This document shows, one piece after another, positions 21,728 through 31,703 of a stretch of 45,000 bases of DNA. The stretch covers positions 105,001 to 150,000 of the forward strand of contig CAJNDS010000144.1 in assembly GCA_905221605.1 (NCBI GenBank). The letters are read 5' to 3'. The notes beneath the pieces are model-generated. The model was not told the origin of the DNA. It made no database searches and saw only the letters and a program-made list of their open reading frames with translations. Source of the stretch: Symbiodinium natans (taxonomy: Eukaryota; Sar; Dinophyceae; Suessiales; Symbiodiniaceae). Position numbers and translations under genes: made by a program. How positions within the stretch are numbered: the first letter of the stretch is position 1; every line of letters begins with the position of its first letter.

Positions 21728-22140
21728 CGCCGGGTTGCCCAGTTTTACCCCTGCCAGGGTTGCCCCCACCTGGGTTGCCCCCACCAGCGTTGCCCCCGCC
21801 AGGGTTGCCGCCGAGTTAGGGTTGCCCTTGGCAGGGTTGCCCCGCCAGGGTTGCCCCCGCCAGGGTGACATTGCCCTCGCCGGTTGCCCTGTCAGGGTTC
21901 CGCGCCTCCTCACGTCGCCTACTCAGGAATTGTGCACCTTCTCTGCGACGGCCCTACGCACCTCGTCCTCTTCGCGCGCTGGCGAGGCTTCGTCGTCCTT
22001 CTCTATGAAGTTTTGTTTAGTTGCCGAGCAGGGCTTCAAGTGCGAAGGGCCCTGTCAAAGTTCTCTATTACTTAATTGCCAGGGTTTCCCATTAGTAGTC
22101 ACCCCCGCCAGGGCCCCGCCAGGGTTGCCCCCGCCAAGGT
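21728..22140. repeat. 15-bp satellite, blocks 2 and 3, with inserted module
   Basis: Satellite units lie at 21728-21895 and 22096-22140. Between them 21905-22078 shares TACTCAGGAATTGTGCACCT and CTTCGTCGTCCTTCTCTATG, and GCCCTGTCAAAGTTCTC, with 21008-21095. The second copy carries extra internal sequence. Confidence 0.85.
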
Positions 22141-22155
22141 TGACATATATATATG

Positions 22156-22188
<33 letters not shown>

Positions 22189-22334
22189 GTAGAGAGAGAA
22201 ACTTACTGGCCCAAAACACAAGGACATAAAAGTTGAAACTTTCAGAATAAACTACCTTATAGGAAGCCCAAAAGTTGACAAGTTGGGTTTTGAGCCAGTA
22301 AGGAAATAAGAAAGTATTTTTAATACAAAAAAAC
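22141..22334. other. TA microsatellite and unidentified AT-rich insert
   Basis: 22143-22190 is (TA)n with GTATATA breaks. 22191-22334 is AT-rich unique sequence ending AATACAAAAAAACCTCGCCT. The same order (satellite, module, AT-rich piece, CCTCxCCTTGCCCC, satellite) occurs in short form at 21115-21150. An organelle origin is possible; I do not recognise a gene. Confidence 0.55.
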
Positions 22335-22770
22335 CTCGCCTTGCCCCTTCCAGGGTTGCCCGTGCCAGGGTTGCCCCCGCCAGGGTCGCCCGCAGTTGCC
22401 CCCGCCAGGGCCCTTGCGCCAGCGGGTGGACGGGCTCTGCGCTTGGCCCTCGCCATTCTGCCATATGAATGAGCTTGGGTCCGGAATTGGGCTTGAGGGT
22501 GTTTTAAGCACAGTATGGGTGAAACAGATTGTCCCGCTCCCTGTTGATCCAGGAAAGTGTAGGCTCAAGCAACAGCAGCAGTCAACACGTCCCACCCCGG
22601 CCAGCGGGGGAGACTCGAGGTGTAAGCCCCCTTGATAGGGGGGCCGTGGAGGGTAGACCGCTCTAAACCCGAAAAAGGCGGCAGTTTGGGTGGCTGGGGT
22701 GGGATCCGCTGCACCGAGGCGGCCCGACCTGCCACCACTGGCGCGGGTCGGGACCGCGGCACTTTGGAAC
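22335..22770. other. Last satellite units and unique GC-rich sequence
   Basis: Satellite units end near 22415. 22416-22770 is unique and GC-rich. Frames of 65-150 codons overlap on both strands without a recognisable motif. Confidence 0.5.
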
Positions 22771-23190
22771 ACCCTAAACCCTAAACCCTAAACCCTAAAC
22801 CCTAAACCCTAAACCCTGAACCCTGAACCCTAAACCCTAAACCCTAAACCCTAAACCCCTAAACCCTAAACCCTAAACCCTGAACCCTAAACCCCAAACC
22901 CTAAACCCTAGCCAGTTGAACCCCTCAACGGCGGCACCTCGGAGGGAATTGGCGGTGCCGGCGGGATGTCCTTCGACGATGGCTCTGGGACCATACCATG
23001 GCCCTAGGGTTTAGGGTTTAGGGTTTAGGGTTTAGGGTTTAGGGTTTAGGGTTTAGGGTTTAGGGTTTAGGGTTTAGGGTTTAGGGCTTAGGGTTTAGGG
23101 TTTAGGGAGTTAGGGTTCAGGCGGGTTGGGGTTTCGGGGCTTGGGTTCGGGGCCCCTAAACCCTAAACCCTTAAAACCTCTAACACCTCG
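22771..23190. repeat. CCCTAAA array, spacer, TTTAGGG array
   Basis: CCCTAAA lies at 22771-22910 (about 20 units with CCCTGAA variants) and TTTAGGG at 23007-23120 (about 15 units), with a unique spacer of about 95 bp. Confidence 0.92.
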
Positions 23191-23500
23191 AAACCCCCCC
23201 CCCCCCAAAAAAAAAAAAAAAAAAGAAAAAAAACAAAAAACCTAACCTAAGCCCCTAAGCCCCTAAGCCCCTAAGCCCCTAAGCCCCTAAGCCCCTAAGC
23301 CCCTAAGCCCCTAAGCCCCTAAGCCCCTAAGCCTCTAAGCCCTAAACCCTCTCTACAAATATATTTTTAAACCTTAATGGGGTCGTCGGGTGATTTTGCA
23401 CTTCCGTGGTTCCTAAATCCTATATCCTAAATCCTACATAATCCGAAATCCTAAATCCTAAATCCGAAATCCCAAATCCTAAATCCTAAATCCTAATCTA
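23191..23500. repeat. Variant arrays: poly-C/A, (GCCCCTAA)n and (CCTAAAT)n
   Basis: A C tract then an A tract at 23195-23240. About 11 copies of the 8-mer GCCCCTAA lie at 23246-23342. A CCTAAAT-type array lies at 23410-23500. Each is locally homogeneous. Confidence 0.9.
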
Positions 23501-24130
23501 ATATGGGCTGTCCCGGGGCCCCTCCGGGATGGGTTGTCCCGGGGGGGTCCTGGGGCGTCCCGGGTCCCTCCCGAAACAAATGTCCCAGGGCGACGCCCCA
23601 GGACAGCTGTCCCGGGAGCCCCCGGGACACCCGACTTTTTAAAGCCCTTTGGGGCTTTTTCAAGCTATTCGGGGCTGTGGTGGCGCTTTGGGGTAAAATG
23701 GAGAGGTCCCGAAACCGTCGATTCCGGTACTAAAAAACAGCATTTTTCATTGCGGGAGCAGGCAAATACAAGGCTCCCCCCTTTTGGGGAGCTTTTTGAA
23801 GTGCTTTTTGTTTTTTTAGAGCTATTTGGGGCTGTGGTGGGGATTTTGAAAGCTATTTGGGGGGCTGCTTCAGTACTAAAAAACAGCACTTTTCATTGCG
23901 GGAGCAGTAAGTCGCTGGGGGGTTCTTGAAGCCTTTTTGGGCTTCTGAAAGCTATTTGGGGCTGTGGTGGTGCTTTGGAGTAAAATGGAAGGGCCCCGGA
24001 ACCGTCGATTTCAGTACGAAAAAACAGCACTTATCATTGCGGGAGCAAGCAAAACCTGAGTTCCACTCTTTTTGGGGTGGATTTTGAGGCCTTTTGGGGC
24101 TTTTGAAAAATATCTGGGGCTTTTAGGATT
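23501..24130. repeat. Degenerate approx 165-bp tandem repeat
   Basis: Three blocks carry TTTGGGGCTTTTTCAAGCTA, GGGGCTGTGGTGG, GGGTAAAATGGA, CCGTCGATT, GTACTAAAAAACAGCA and CATTGCGGGAGCA. The last motif recurs near 23748, 23896 and 24039. Frames at 23503-23929 are by-products. 23501-23640 has GTCCCGGG-rich sequence. Confidence 0.75.
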
Positions 24131-24860
24131 TAGGATTTAGGGTTCAGGGGACTTAAGCAATAAGAATTGAAATGGTAGATAGGGTTGCCAAATGAAAGGG
24201 ATTCCGGTGGGTGGGGTGATGCCAAACACCCTTAGTGAATGCTTGGATCAGAGATGCTGAACCCTAAACCCTAAACCCTAAACCCTAAACCCTAAACCCT
24301 AGACCCCCCGAGTCCTCCGCCGCCTCCGGCGCCTCCTCAACCGCCGCCTCGGGCGCCGCCTCGGCCTCTTGGGGCGGAGCCGCCTCCGCAGAGCTTTGGG
24401 TCGACTTCTTCGGGATTAGGGTTTAGGGTTTAGGGTTTAGGGTTTAGGGTTTAGGGTTTAGGGTTTAGGGTTTAGGGTTTAGGGTTTAAGGTTTAGGATT
24501 TAGGGTTTAGGGTTAGCGTTTAGGGTTTAGGGTTTTGGTCTTTGGGTTGTATTTAGGGTTAGGGGCAATTGCATGGTCCCGTGAACTTAGTAGCCCGGTT
24601 GCCACATTAAAGTAAGGGCACCCTTTGTTGGGCTGGAACCTTGGACCGAGAAAAGAGAAAAGGGCACCCTGAACCCTAAACCCTAAACCCTAAACCCTAT
24701 AAACCTTAAACCCAAGAGTAACCTAGGAAGAAGGAGGGTGCCCTTTTTTTGGGGGGGGGGAACCCAAACAGTGGCCTTGCTGTAAGATCTACGGTTTCGG
24801 GTTCAAACCCTAAACCCTAAACCCTAAACCCTAAACCCTAAACCCTAAACCCTAAACCCT
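24131..24860. repeat. Arrays with two family C copies
   Basis: CCCTAAA lies at 24260-24302, 24668-24715 and 24806-24860; TTTAGGG at 24416-24540. Family C pieces lie at 24580-24672 (GTTGCCACATTAAAGTAAGG then GCACCCTTTGTTGGG) and 24710-24786 (AGTAACCTAGGAAGAAGGAG then GGTGCCC). 24303-24410 is a GCC/CCT-rich scrap resembling an Ala/Ser-rich coding piece. Confidence 0.7.
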
Positions 24861-25794
24861 GGCGGGTCCACAACAGACCCGCGCAAAACTGTGGCCCCAG
24901 CAGCACTCAGGGTGTGGACTTAGGTCGGAGCTGTTAGTTTGCAGACTTGGCGTCTTTCCACGGCCCCGCACGCACGTCCTCAGCACCAGTCCTGGTGAGC
25001 AAAATGCTTCTCGCATAAGAACTTTCCCAGCAGCCGCATCAGTGAAAGCATGTTGCCTTCGTGATGTTACCGCAAAACGAACTGGAAGACATAACTCATC
25101 AGCTCGGGATTCGCCTGAGGCGGAGAGCCTGCCACCGATTTGGCGAGCATGGCGGGCATGCATTCCTGGAGCTGTTTCCAAAAATTATCGATGGAGCCAC
25201 TATGTGCTTGTATGGCAGGTTTCCTGCGCCTTCGGAACATCTTTCGCCACACCCCGGCACCGTGGGAAACGTGGTCAGAACTTCTGCCCAAGGAAGCCAG
25301 GCCCCTACTGGGGCCATGGAGTGAACCCCAACCCGCCAGCTGTCGCATCGCTGATTTCTGAGAGCACGCCTATCCATTGCGGCAAGGATGCAACTGTGAC
25401 AGTAAAGCTCGCAGACCAAACTTGTGAACATCCTGTGTCTTTGGGAAGCAGGAAGGCTTGTCTTCTATGAAGTACTGCGAGCATGAGCTATTACGACGTG
25501 AGAAGTGTTTCAGGCGAGGAGACATGTTATGTGGACTCAGGCCTGGGCAGAAGTGGATGCAGGATAGGTCTTAGTTTAGGACGCGTCTCAAATTGGAAGG
25601 AGTGCAAAAAACCCTAGAAATACCACTGCAGTCTACGGATGCTTGTAAAAAATGCAGGACAATTTTAGATAAAAAGTGAGGGCATGAGGCAATGGTGGAA
25701 ACCCAGGAAACATCGGTATTTACAGGGGATTGTGAGGGCAACAGAGCGACACTACCGAAAAAGTGTGGGTCTGTTATGGCCCCGCCTAGCCCTA
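24861..25794. other. Largest array-free unique block on the left side; no gene identified
   Basis: About 930 bp without telomere-type arrays. Overlapping frames of 73-142 codons exist on both strands at 24852-25470. A minus-strand stretch (IDNFWKQLQECMPAMLAKSV near 25100-25200) looks most protein-like, but it ends in a stop and continues best in another frame. An old gene fragment is possible. Confidence 0.4.
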
Positions 25795-26505
25795 AACCCT
25801 CAACCCTCAACCCTCAACCCCGCAGCTGCAAGATCTTCAAGAATGGGTCAAGGGTTTCGGGTTTAGGGTTCAGGGGTTGAGGGTTTGTTGGCTTAGGAGG
25901 GGCGGGGGGGAACCCTAAACCCGAAACCCGAAACCCTAAACCCTAAACCCTATAAACCTTAAACCCAAGAGTAACCTAGGAAGAAGGAGGGTGCCCTTTT
26001 TGGGGGGGAACCCAAACAGTGGCCTTGCTGCAAGATCTAAGGTTTCGGGTTCAAACCCTAAACCCTAAACCCTAAACCCTCAACCCTCAACCCTGCAGCT
26101 GCAAGATCTTCAAGAATGGGTCAAGGGTTTCGGGTTTAGGGTTCAGGGGTTGAGGGTTTGTTGGCTTAGGAGGGGCGGGGGGGAACCCTAAACCCGAAAC
26201 CCGAAACCCTAAACCCTAGACCCTATAAACCTTAAACCCAAGAGTAACCTAGGAAGAAGGAGGGTGCCCTTTTTGGGGGGGAACCCAAACAGTGGCCTTG
26301 CTGCAAGATCTAAGGTTCCGGGTTCAAACCCTAAACCCTAAACCCTAAACCCTCAACCCTCAACCCTGCAGCTGCAAGATCTTCAAGAATGGGTCAAGGG
26401 TTTCGGGTTTAGGGTTCAGGGGTTGAGGGTTTGTTGGCTTAGGAGGGGCGGGGGGGAACCCTAAACCCGAGACCCGAAACCCTGAACCCTAAACCCTAAA
26501 CCCTT
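25795..26505. repeat. 273-bp tandem repeat, about 2.6 copies
   Basis: GCAGCTGCAAGATCTTCAAG recurs at 25822, 26095 and 26368, a constant spacing of 273 bp. Each unit combines short CCCTCAA/CCCTAAA tracts, TTTCGGGTTTAGGG, a G-rich GGAGGGGCGGGGGGG and a family C piece (AACCTAGGAAGAAGGAGGGT). Copies differ by few bases. Part of the unit (24680-24805) occurs once more upstream. Confidence 0.95.
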
Positions 26506-27480
26506 CGGTGGCCTCTTGAGCCAGCTGTGCTTCTGTCACCTCCTCCACAAAGCGACTCGGCCTGTTTGTTCGAGCCTAAACCCTAAACCCTAAACCCCAA
26601 ACCCCAAACCCCAAACCCTAAACCCTAAAACCTAAACCCTAAACCCTAAGCCCCAAACCCTAAAGCCCAAACCTTTCCAGCTGGCAGGGTTTAAGGTTTC
26701 GGCCTCAGGGTCCTAAATCCTCAAAACCCACAACGACAGCCCCCCTCCCCCCACCTGACCTAAAAGCCCAAGCCCCTGAACCCTACACCCCTGAACCTCC
26801 CAAAGCCCTGGAAAGGAATGATGCAGGATAACAAGGAGAGGGCAGATATGAAAGGCCCAGCTGGGGGTCCTAGCTGAGGCTGGGCAAATCCTACATTGGG
26901 CGGGTACTCCAAAAATGATCCTTTTGTATTGCTTAGAGTCTCTAGACCCACGAGTAGCCTAGGAATAAGAAGGGTGCCTTTTCTGGTCTACAGGGTCTTG
27001 TAAGGGAACCGACAGTCCCCCCAAAAGGAATGAGGGCCTCCTCTGCCTCCTAGTTTTCTGGTGCCAAAGAACCCTAAACCCTAAACCCTAAACCCTAAAC
27101 CCTAAACCCTAAACCCTAAACCCTAAACCCTAAACCCTAAACCCTAAACCCTAAACCCTAAACCCTAAACCCTAACCCCTAAGTCAGCCCCCTACGTCCT
27201 CATTCTGGGCACCGGGCACCAGCACGATGTGCTTCTGCACCAGGGGTGAGGGATGAAGGAATGCCACATGCGACTCTTCCTGCAAGGGGGCGGGGGGTGG
27301 GCTTAGGAGGTAGGGAGGGGGGGGGTTAGGGTTTAGGGTTTAGGGTTTAGGGTTTAGGTGGTTTAGGGTTTTGGGTTTAGGGTTTAGGGTTTAGGGTTTA
27401 GGGTTTAGGGTTTAGGGTTTAGGGTTTAGGGTTTAGGGTTTAGGGTTTAGAGCTTCCCAGGTCCCTGTTTCCTGACAGAA
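26506..27480. repeat. Arrays of both strands with a family C copy
   Basis: CCCTAAA/CCCCAAA lies at 26575-26670, CCCTAAA at 27070-27180 (about 15 perfect units) and TTTAGGG at 27326-27450 (about 16 units). 26951-27068 is family C (GAGTAGCCTAGGAATAAGAA and GGGTGCC, then TGAGGGCCTCCTCTGCCTCC). No gene seen. Confidence 0.85.
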
Positions 27481-27855
27481 CTTAGGGATGACCGGTGGTG
27501 CGGGGTGGAGCCGAGGCGGGTGGGGGGGCTTCAATTGTAAATCCCTGTAGATCTGTAGATCCTCTGCCTTTTTTCAGGGGGATCATGCCAAAGCCCGACT
27601 GGAAGCATGTAGGGCTGCTTGGCAAGATAGCACCCTTCTGCTCTCGAAACCCGTCCCCCCCCCTAAAAAAAAAAACAGGGCGTCCTGCCCAACCTTGCAG
27701 ATCTTCAGCCGTGCATCCTGGCGAGACAGGAGGCGTAAACCCTAAGCGCGAAAAAGCAACCTTACAGCGGCCGATGCTGATCACAAGCCTACGAGGGCTG
27801 ACACGGCTCGGAATATGATCCTGCAAGTAGGTGTGGGAAGTCTGAGATGGTGTTG
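27481..27855. other. Unique block
   Basis: About 370 bp of unique sequence with open frames of over 100 codons on both strands (27482-27826). None has a recognisable domain and I do not call a gene. Confidence 0.4.
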
Positions 27856-28320
27856 TTTAGGGTTTAGGGTTTAGGGTTTAGGGTTTAGGGTTTAGGGTTT
27901 AGGGTTTAGGGTTTAGGGTTTAGGGTTTAGGGTTTAGGCATCCGTACTTAGGCTCTACTCATAGCTAGCTATGAACCTTCAAGACAGGGAAGGTGTAATG
28001 TTGGCTGCTTGGGGCTTATAGCTTTCCAGGCCAAGAGTTGGCCCAAGAGTGTTAAGCGTTGCTTTGGGTCAAATTCTGGCAAGCTCCTGCCACTCCCCCT
28101 GAGCCTCAAATCCTGATTCCTAGAGAGCCTAAACCCTAAACCCTAAACCCTAAACCCAAACCCGAAACCCTAAACCCTAAACCCTAAACCCTAAACCCTA
28201 GACCCTAGACCCTAAACCCTAAACCCAACATGCTTGACCTTCCCATTACGCTTTCCCAGTGCATGTGCCGAGTTTTCGAAGCCTAAGCCCTGAACCCATC
28301 TAAACCCGAAAAAGGCCCTC
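27856..28320. repeat. TTTAGGG array, unique spacer, CCCTAAA array
   Basis: TTTAGGG lies at 27856-27938 (about 12 units) and CCCTAAA at 28130-28230. The spacer 27939-28129 is unique. Confidence 0.9.
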
Positions 28321-28428
28321 AACTAGAATTTGCTTAAGAACCCCCCAAGCAATAAAAGATACTAATCCCCATATTACCCCTCATAAGGAAGAATGTGTGT
28401 GTTTTGTGTGGGGTTCTTGAGCAGTTCA
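28321..28428. mobile_element. Family B palindromic element, copy 3
   Basis: AACTAGAATTTGCTTAAGAA and CCCCCC at the left are mirrored by GGGGTTCTTGAGCAGTTCAT at the right. The centre is CCCCATATTACCCCTCATAA and GGAAGAATGTG. Confidence 0.75.
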
Positions 28429-29223
28429 TAAACCCTACAAACCCTTCAATCCCTAAACCCTAAACCCTAAACCCTAAACCCTAAACCCTAAACCTACTTA
28501 AAACCCCTAAACCCCAAAAACGCCCTAAACCAGGCAGGCAGCGCGACCCGCTGCGGTGTCGCGCCTGAAACCTCGGCTCGTACTTGGTCGGGTTGCAGAG
28601 GGTTTAGGGTTTAGGGTTTAGGGTTTAGGGTTTAGGGTTGCTGATAAGGAGCTTGAGCTGAGATACCATAGAGATCATCATCACATTTGTCGATCCAGAG
28701 TAGGGTAGCCTGCACATATAAGTTCCCGTGGATCCTTTGAGGCTGGGCCCATGTCATCGTTACGGCTGCGTTTGTTTTGAACTGTTCACTCCCTAAACCC
28801 TAAACCCTAAACCCTAAACCCTAAACCCTAAACCCTAAACCCTAAACCCTCGGTTGAAGGTCCAGACAGCATGTCTCAGTCTAAGCTTTTTGCTGCTGGC
28901 TTCGGGCCCAAGGATGGCTAGAGGGCTCTGTGCTCATTGTCCCTAAACCCTGAACCCCTAAACCCTAAACCCTAAACCCTAAACTCTAAACCCTGAACCC
29001 CTAAACCCTAAACCCTAAACCCTGAACCCCTAAACCCTAAACCCTAAACTCTAAACCGTAAACCCTAAGCCCTAAATCGTAAACTCTAAACCGCACCCGT
29101 CTCGTTCACCCCATTTGCTCTGCCCAAAACCTCCCGGCTGTCTCTTTCTGATGCCACAATATCAAGCAAACAGGTCCAGTTGCGTCCGGTAACATCTCTT
29201 GATAGCCCCAAACCCTAAACCCT
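28429..29223. repeat. Arrays with unique spacers
   Basis: CCCTAAA lies at 28449-28520, 28793-28850 and 28941-29092 (with CCCTGAACC and ACTCTAA variants); TTTAGGG at 28599-28638. The spacers are unique, with no gene. Confidence 0.85.
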
Positions 29224-29390
29224 TTTTGGGGTTGGCTACTTTAGAGGGGAACCTTGAACCAAAAAGACACAAAGGCAAAAAGGGCTTAGGGTTTGGGGCT
29301 AGGGTTTAGGGTTTAGGGTTTAGGCTTTAGGGTTTAGGGTTTAGGGTTTAGGGTTTAGGGGTACCACTGGGCTACCACAGATACTTTCAC
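29210..29390. mobile_element. Family C element, copy 7, split by a TTTAGGG array
   Basis: The left half reads CCTTTTTGGGGTTGGCTACT, AGGGGAACCTTGAACC and CAAAAAGGGC, and the right end GTACCACTGGGCTACCA. Between the halves lies a TTTAGGG array (29285-29360). The array therefore occupies the element's interior. Confidence 0.65.
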
Positions 29391-29853
29391 ATCCACACGT
29401 CCCATGGTGCTGGCAGGCAAAGCAGCAGCACGTGAACCGCCACACCCTACATCCCTGAACCCTGAACCCTAAACCCTAAACCCTAAACCCTAAACCCTAA
29501 GCCCTAAACCCTAAACCCTAAACCCTAAACCCTAAACCCAATCAAAGTACGGCCTTCCCTCTTATAGGGCAGAGGCCACCTGGAAAAGGCCTCGAAGCCA
29601 AAGGGCGCTCGGGTTTCACTAGGATTCCGGCGCCTTGAAGTTGTGATCGTGCTCAGGACTACTGGGGATTAAAGGGCTGATAAGGTTACAGGGTTTAGGG
29701 TTTAGGGTTTAGGGTTTAAGGGTTTTAGGGCTCCTTAAGGTTGTGATTGTGCTCAGGATTGCTGAGGATAGGGGCTGTTGGGTTGAGGGTTTATAGGGGC
29801 CTTCTAGGTTTGGGGTTTAGGGTTGAGGGCTTATAGGGTTTATAGGGTTTAGG
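29391..29853. repeat. CCCTAAA array and unique/degenerate sequence
   Basis: CCCTAAA lies at 29455-29540 and TTTAGGG at 29693-29725. The segment CTTGAAGTTGTGATCGTGCT near 29634 is echoed at 29733 (CTTAAGGTTGTGATTGTGCT), a short duplication about 100 bp apart. Confidence 0.75.
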
Positions 29854-29968
29854 TTGGGATGTTGCCCCTTATACTAGCAGTCCTTAACAGGGATTGGAGT
29901 AACCCCCTCTTTTAATCTCGACTAAGGACTGTCCTAAAGGACTGCTCGTCTAGGGGGGAACATCCCAA
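29854..29968. mobile_element. Family A palindromic element, copy 5
   Basis: TTGGGATGTTGCCCCTTATA and CTAGCAGTCCTT at the left are mirrored by AAGGACTGCTCGTCTAGGGG and GGAACATCCCAA at the right. At 115 bp it is longer than the others because AAGGACTG is present twice. Confidence 0.8.
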
Positions 29969-30307
29969 GTTAGTGGTCAAGAAAACTATGGGCAGCCACA
30001 ACGTTGGCCCAGCCGCGTGCACGAGTTCGACGTACTGGGGGCTGCGGCTGGTAATGAACCCTTGCGGGTTTAGGGTTTAGGGTATAGGGTTTAGGGTTTA
30101 GGGTTTAGGGTTTAGGGAAGCCTACATTACAGAACTTGGCTTGAAGGGGCTTCTAAGGGAACGAAAACCCTAAAACAGGGGGAATACCTACTCTAGGAAT
30201 ATGGCTGAACCCTAAACCCTAAACCCAAAACCCTTTGGCATCATGTACGTGAAGGGGCATTCGTATAACTGCATAGTATAGTTCAGAGAGGAGCATTCTG
30301 CAATCTA
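29969..30307. repeat. Short TTTAGGG array and unique sequence
   Basis: TTTAGGG lies at 30066-30117 and a few CCCTAAA units at 30208-30232; the rest is unique and shows no gene. Confidence 0.7.
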
Positions 30308-30645
30308 CCCAGGAGTTACCTAGGAAACAAAAGTACGTACACTTGTTCCGATTTTAAAATTGCTTATAAGGGAAGCTAAGCCCGTTAAGACAAGGCGGTA
30401 TGAGGGCCTACTCCAGGTCCGACTATCTTCGGCAAGGGTTCCTGGCAAGGGTTCCTGAAGTTCTTCTGCAGCTCCACTGCTAGTTGAAAAATGAACGCTC
30501 GACTCTTGGCAGCCCGGTACAAAAAAGTGTACGCTCTCCGTTCTACAGGGGAGTGTGGTATCGCAAAAAGTGTAAGGTGTACTCATTCAACTACTATATG
30601 TAGAACCCAAAAAACGGGCACAAGTGTACCGCTGGGCTACCAAGG
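30308..30645. mobile_element. Longer family C element with full ends
   Basis: The left end GAGTTACCTAGGAAACAAAA and TACGTACACTTGT is mirrored by ACAAGTGTACCGCTGGGCTA and CCAAG at the right. It includes TGAGGGCCTACTCCAGGTCC, as in two other copies. An internal segment (30513-30618) with AAAAAAGTGTACGCTCTCCG and TTCTACAGGGGAGTGTGGTA is shared with 42558-42657. Frames here are short and not recognised. Confidence 0.65.
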
Positions 30646-31594
30646 TGACATGGACCTGCGGACGCGTGTGACCTAAACCCAAGACCCAATACCCTAAACC
30701 CTAAACCTAAACCCTAACCCAATTTCCGAACCTGACACACAGCGCAAAGTCCAGGAACAGCATCTAGCATCACTGAAGAGGGGTCATCTATTGCTTGGGG
30801 ACCAAATGAACCCTAAAAGGGTTCATGGTTCGAATACCTGAATAGGAATTATGGTAGTATGAGGTATATGACCCCAAGTTTAGCGTTCAATTTGGTCACC
30901 CACGCCTTTGGGTACCCCCCCCCCCCCCATACGACAACAGTAACAGTCCATACTAGGCCTAGAATTCAGGGCCCTTAGAAATCTACCTTACAAGTAATAT
31001 ATATATATATGTCAGCTATTCCTGAGTGGGAACAGTATCTAACATCTACAAGACGTGTGGAGCAACAAGCTGGCTGTGTGATGGTCTCGGCCCGTTGGCG
31101 TAGAGAATAATAAGCTTGGTGAGGTTTAGCCTGGGTTTAGGCTTGAGAGCTTCTTGTTAAGGCCTCAGTAGTTTTCATCTAAGCAACTGATCTAGAGTAA
31201 ACAGTATCATATTCGTCAGAACCGGATAGTAGAGTTCCGGTTCATCATATTCATCTGACAGTGCGGTGTCAGGGTTTATTATTGAATTCAGGGTTCAGGG
31301 TTGAGACCTGCTTGCCATACATGCAAATGGCAGCTTTCCATCTCAGCCAGCTCGAATGATGGGTTCCCCTATATACCTAGGTTCCCCCCCCCCCCGAGTT
31401 GAGGCTATGTAGGCTATTTAGGGAGACTTGAGCCTAAAGCCTAAGCCTAAACCCGAAACCCTAAACCGTGGGTTATCTAAAGGGGGAAACGTGGCAGTAG
31501 GGACGCCCATGAACTCTGGGTCTAGCTTCGCATACAAAACTCGTAGGTCCCCCTGAGCCCGGAGAAGAAAATGGCACCAGAAACAACTATCACG
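30646..31594. other. Mostly unique block, few telomere-type repeats
   Basis: Apart from small repeats at 30690-30720, 31275-31300 and 31430-31470, this 950-bp stretch is unique. It has C runs at 30917-30929 and 31386-31395 and a (TA) run near 30999-31010. 30798-30832 shares TTGGGGACCAAATGAA with 17189. No gene identified. Confidence 0.5.
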
Positions 31595-31656
31595 CAAACA
31601 ACGAAAGATGACAATGCCCCATATTACCCTCATAAGGAAGAATAGTTCTCATTTGG
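31595..31656. mobile_element. Family B, partial copy 4
   Basis: Only the centre is present: GAAAGATGACAATGCCCCAT, ATTACCCTCATAAGGAAGAA and T, matching the other three copies. The inverted ends are absent. Confidence 0.6.
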
Positions 31657-31703
31657 CCGGGCGGGATTCGATTAGCTCTCACTTGCAGTCACTGGCCGAC
31701 TTC

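Noticed and set aside
25042-25470. 142-codon plus-strand frame in unique sequence
   Set aside because: Several frames of similar length overlap on both strands and none has a recognisable domain or clear codon bias.
30826-30840. GGTTCGAAT resembling a tRNA T-arm (B box)
   Set aside because: No acceptor, D or anticodon stems can be built around it.
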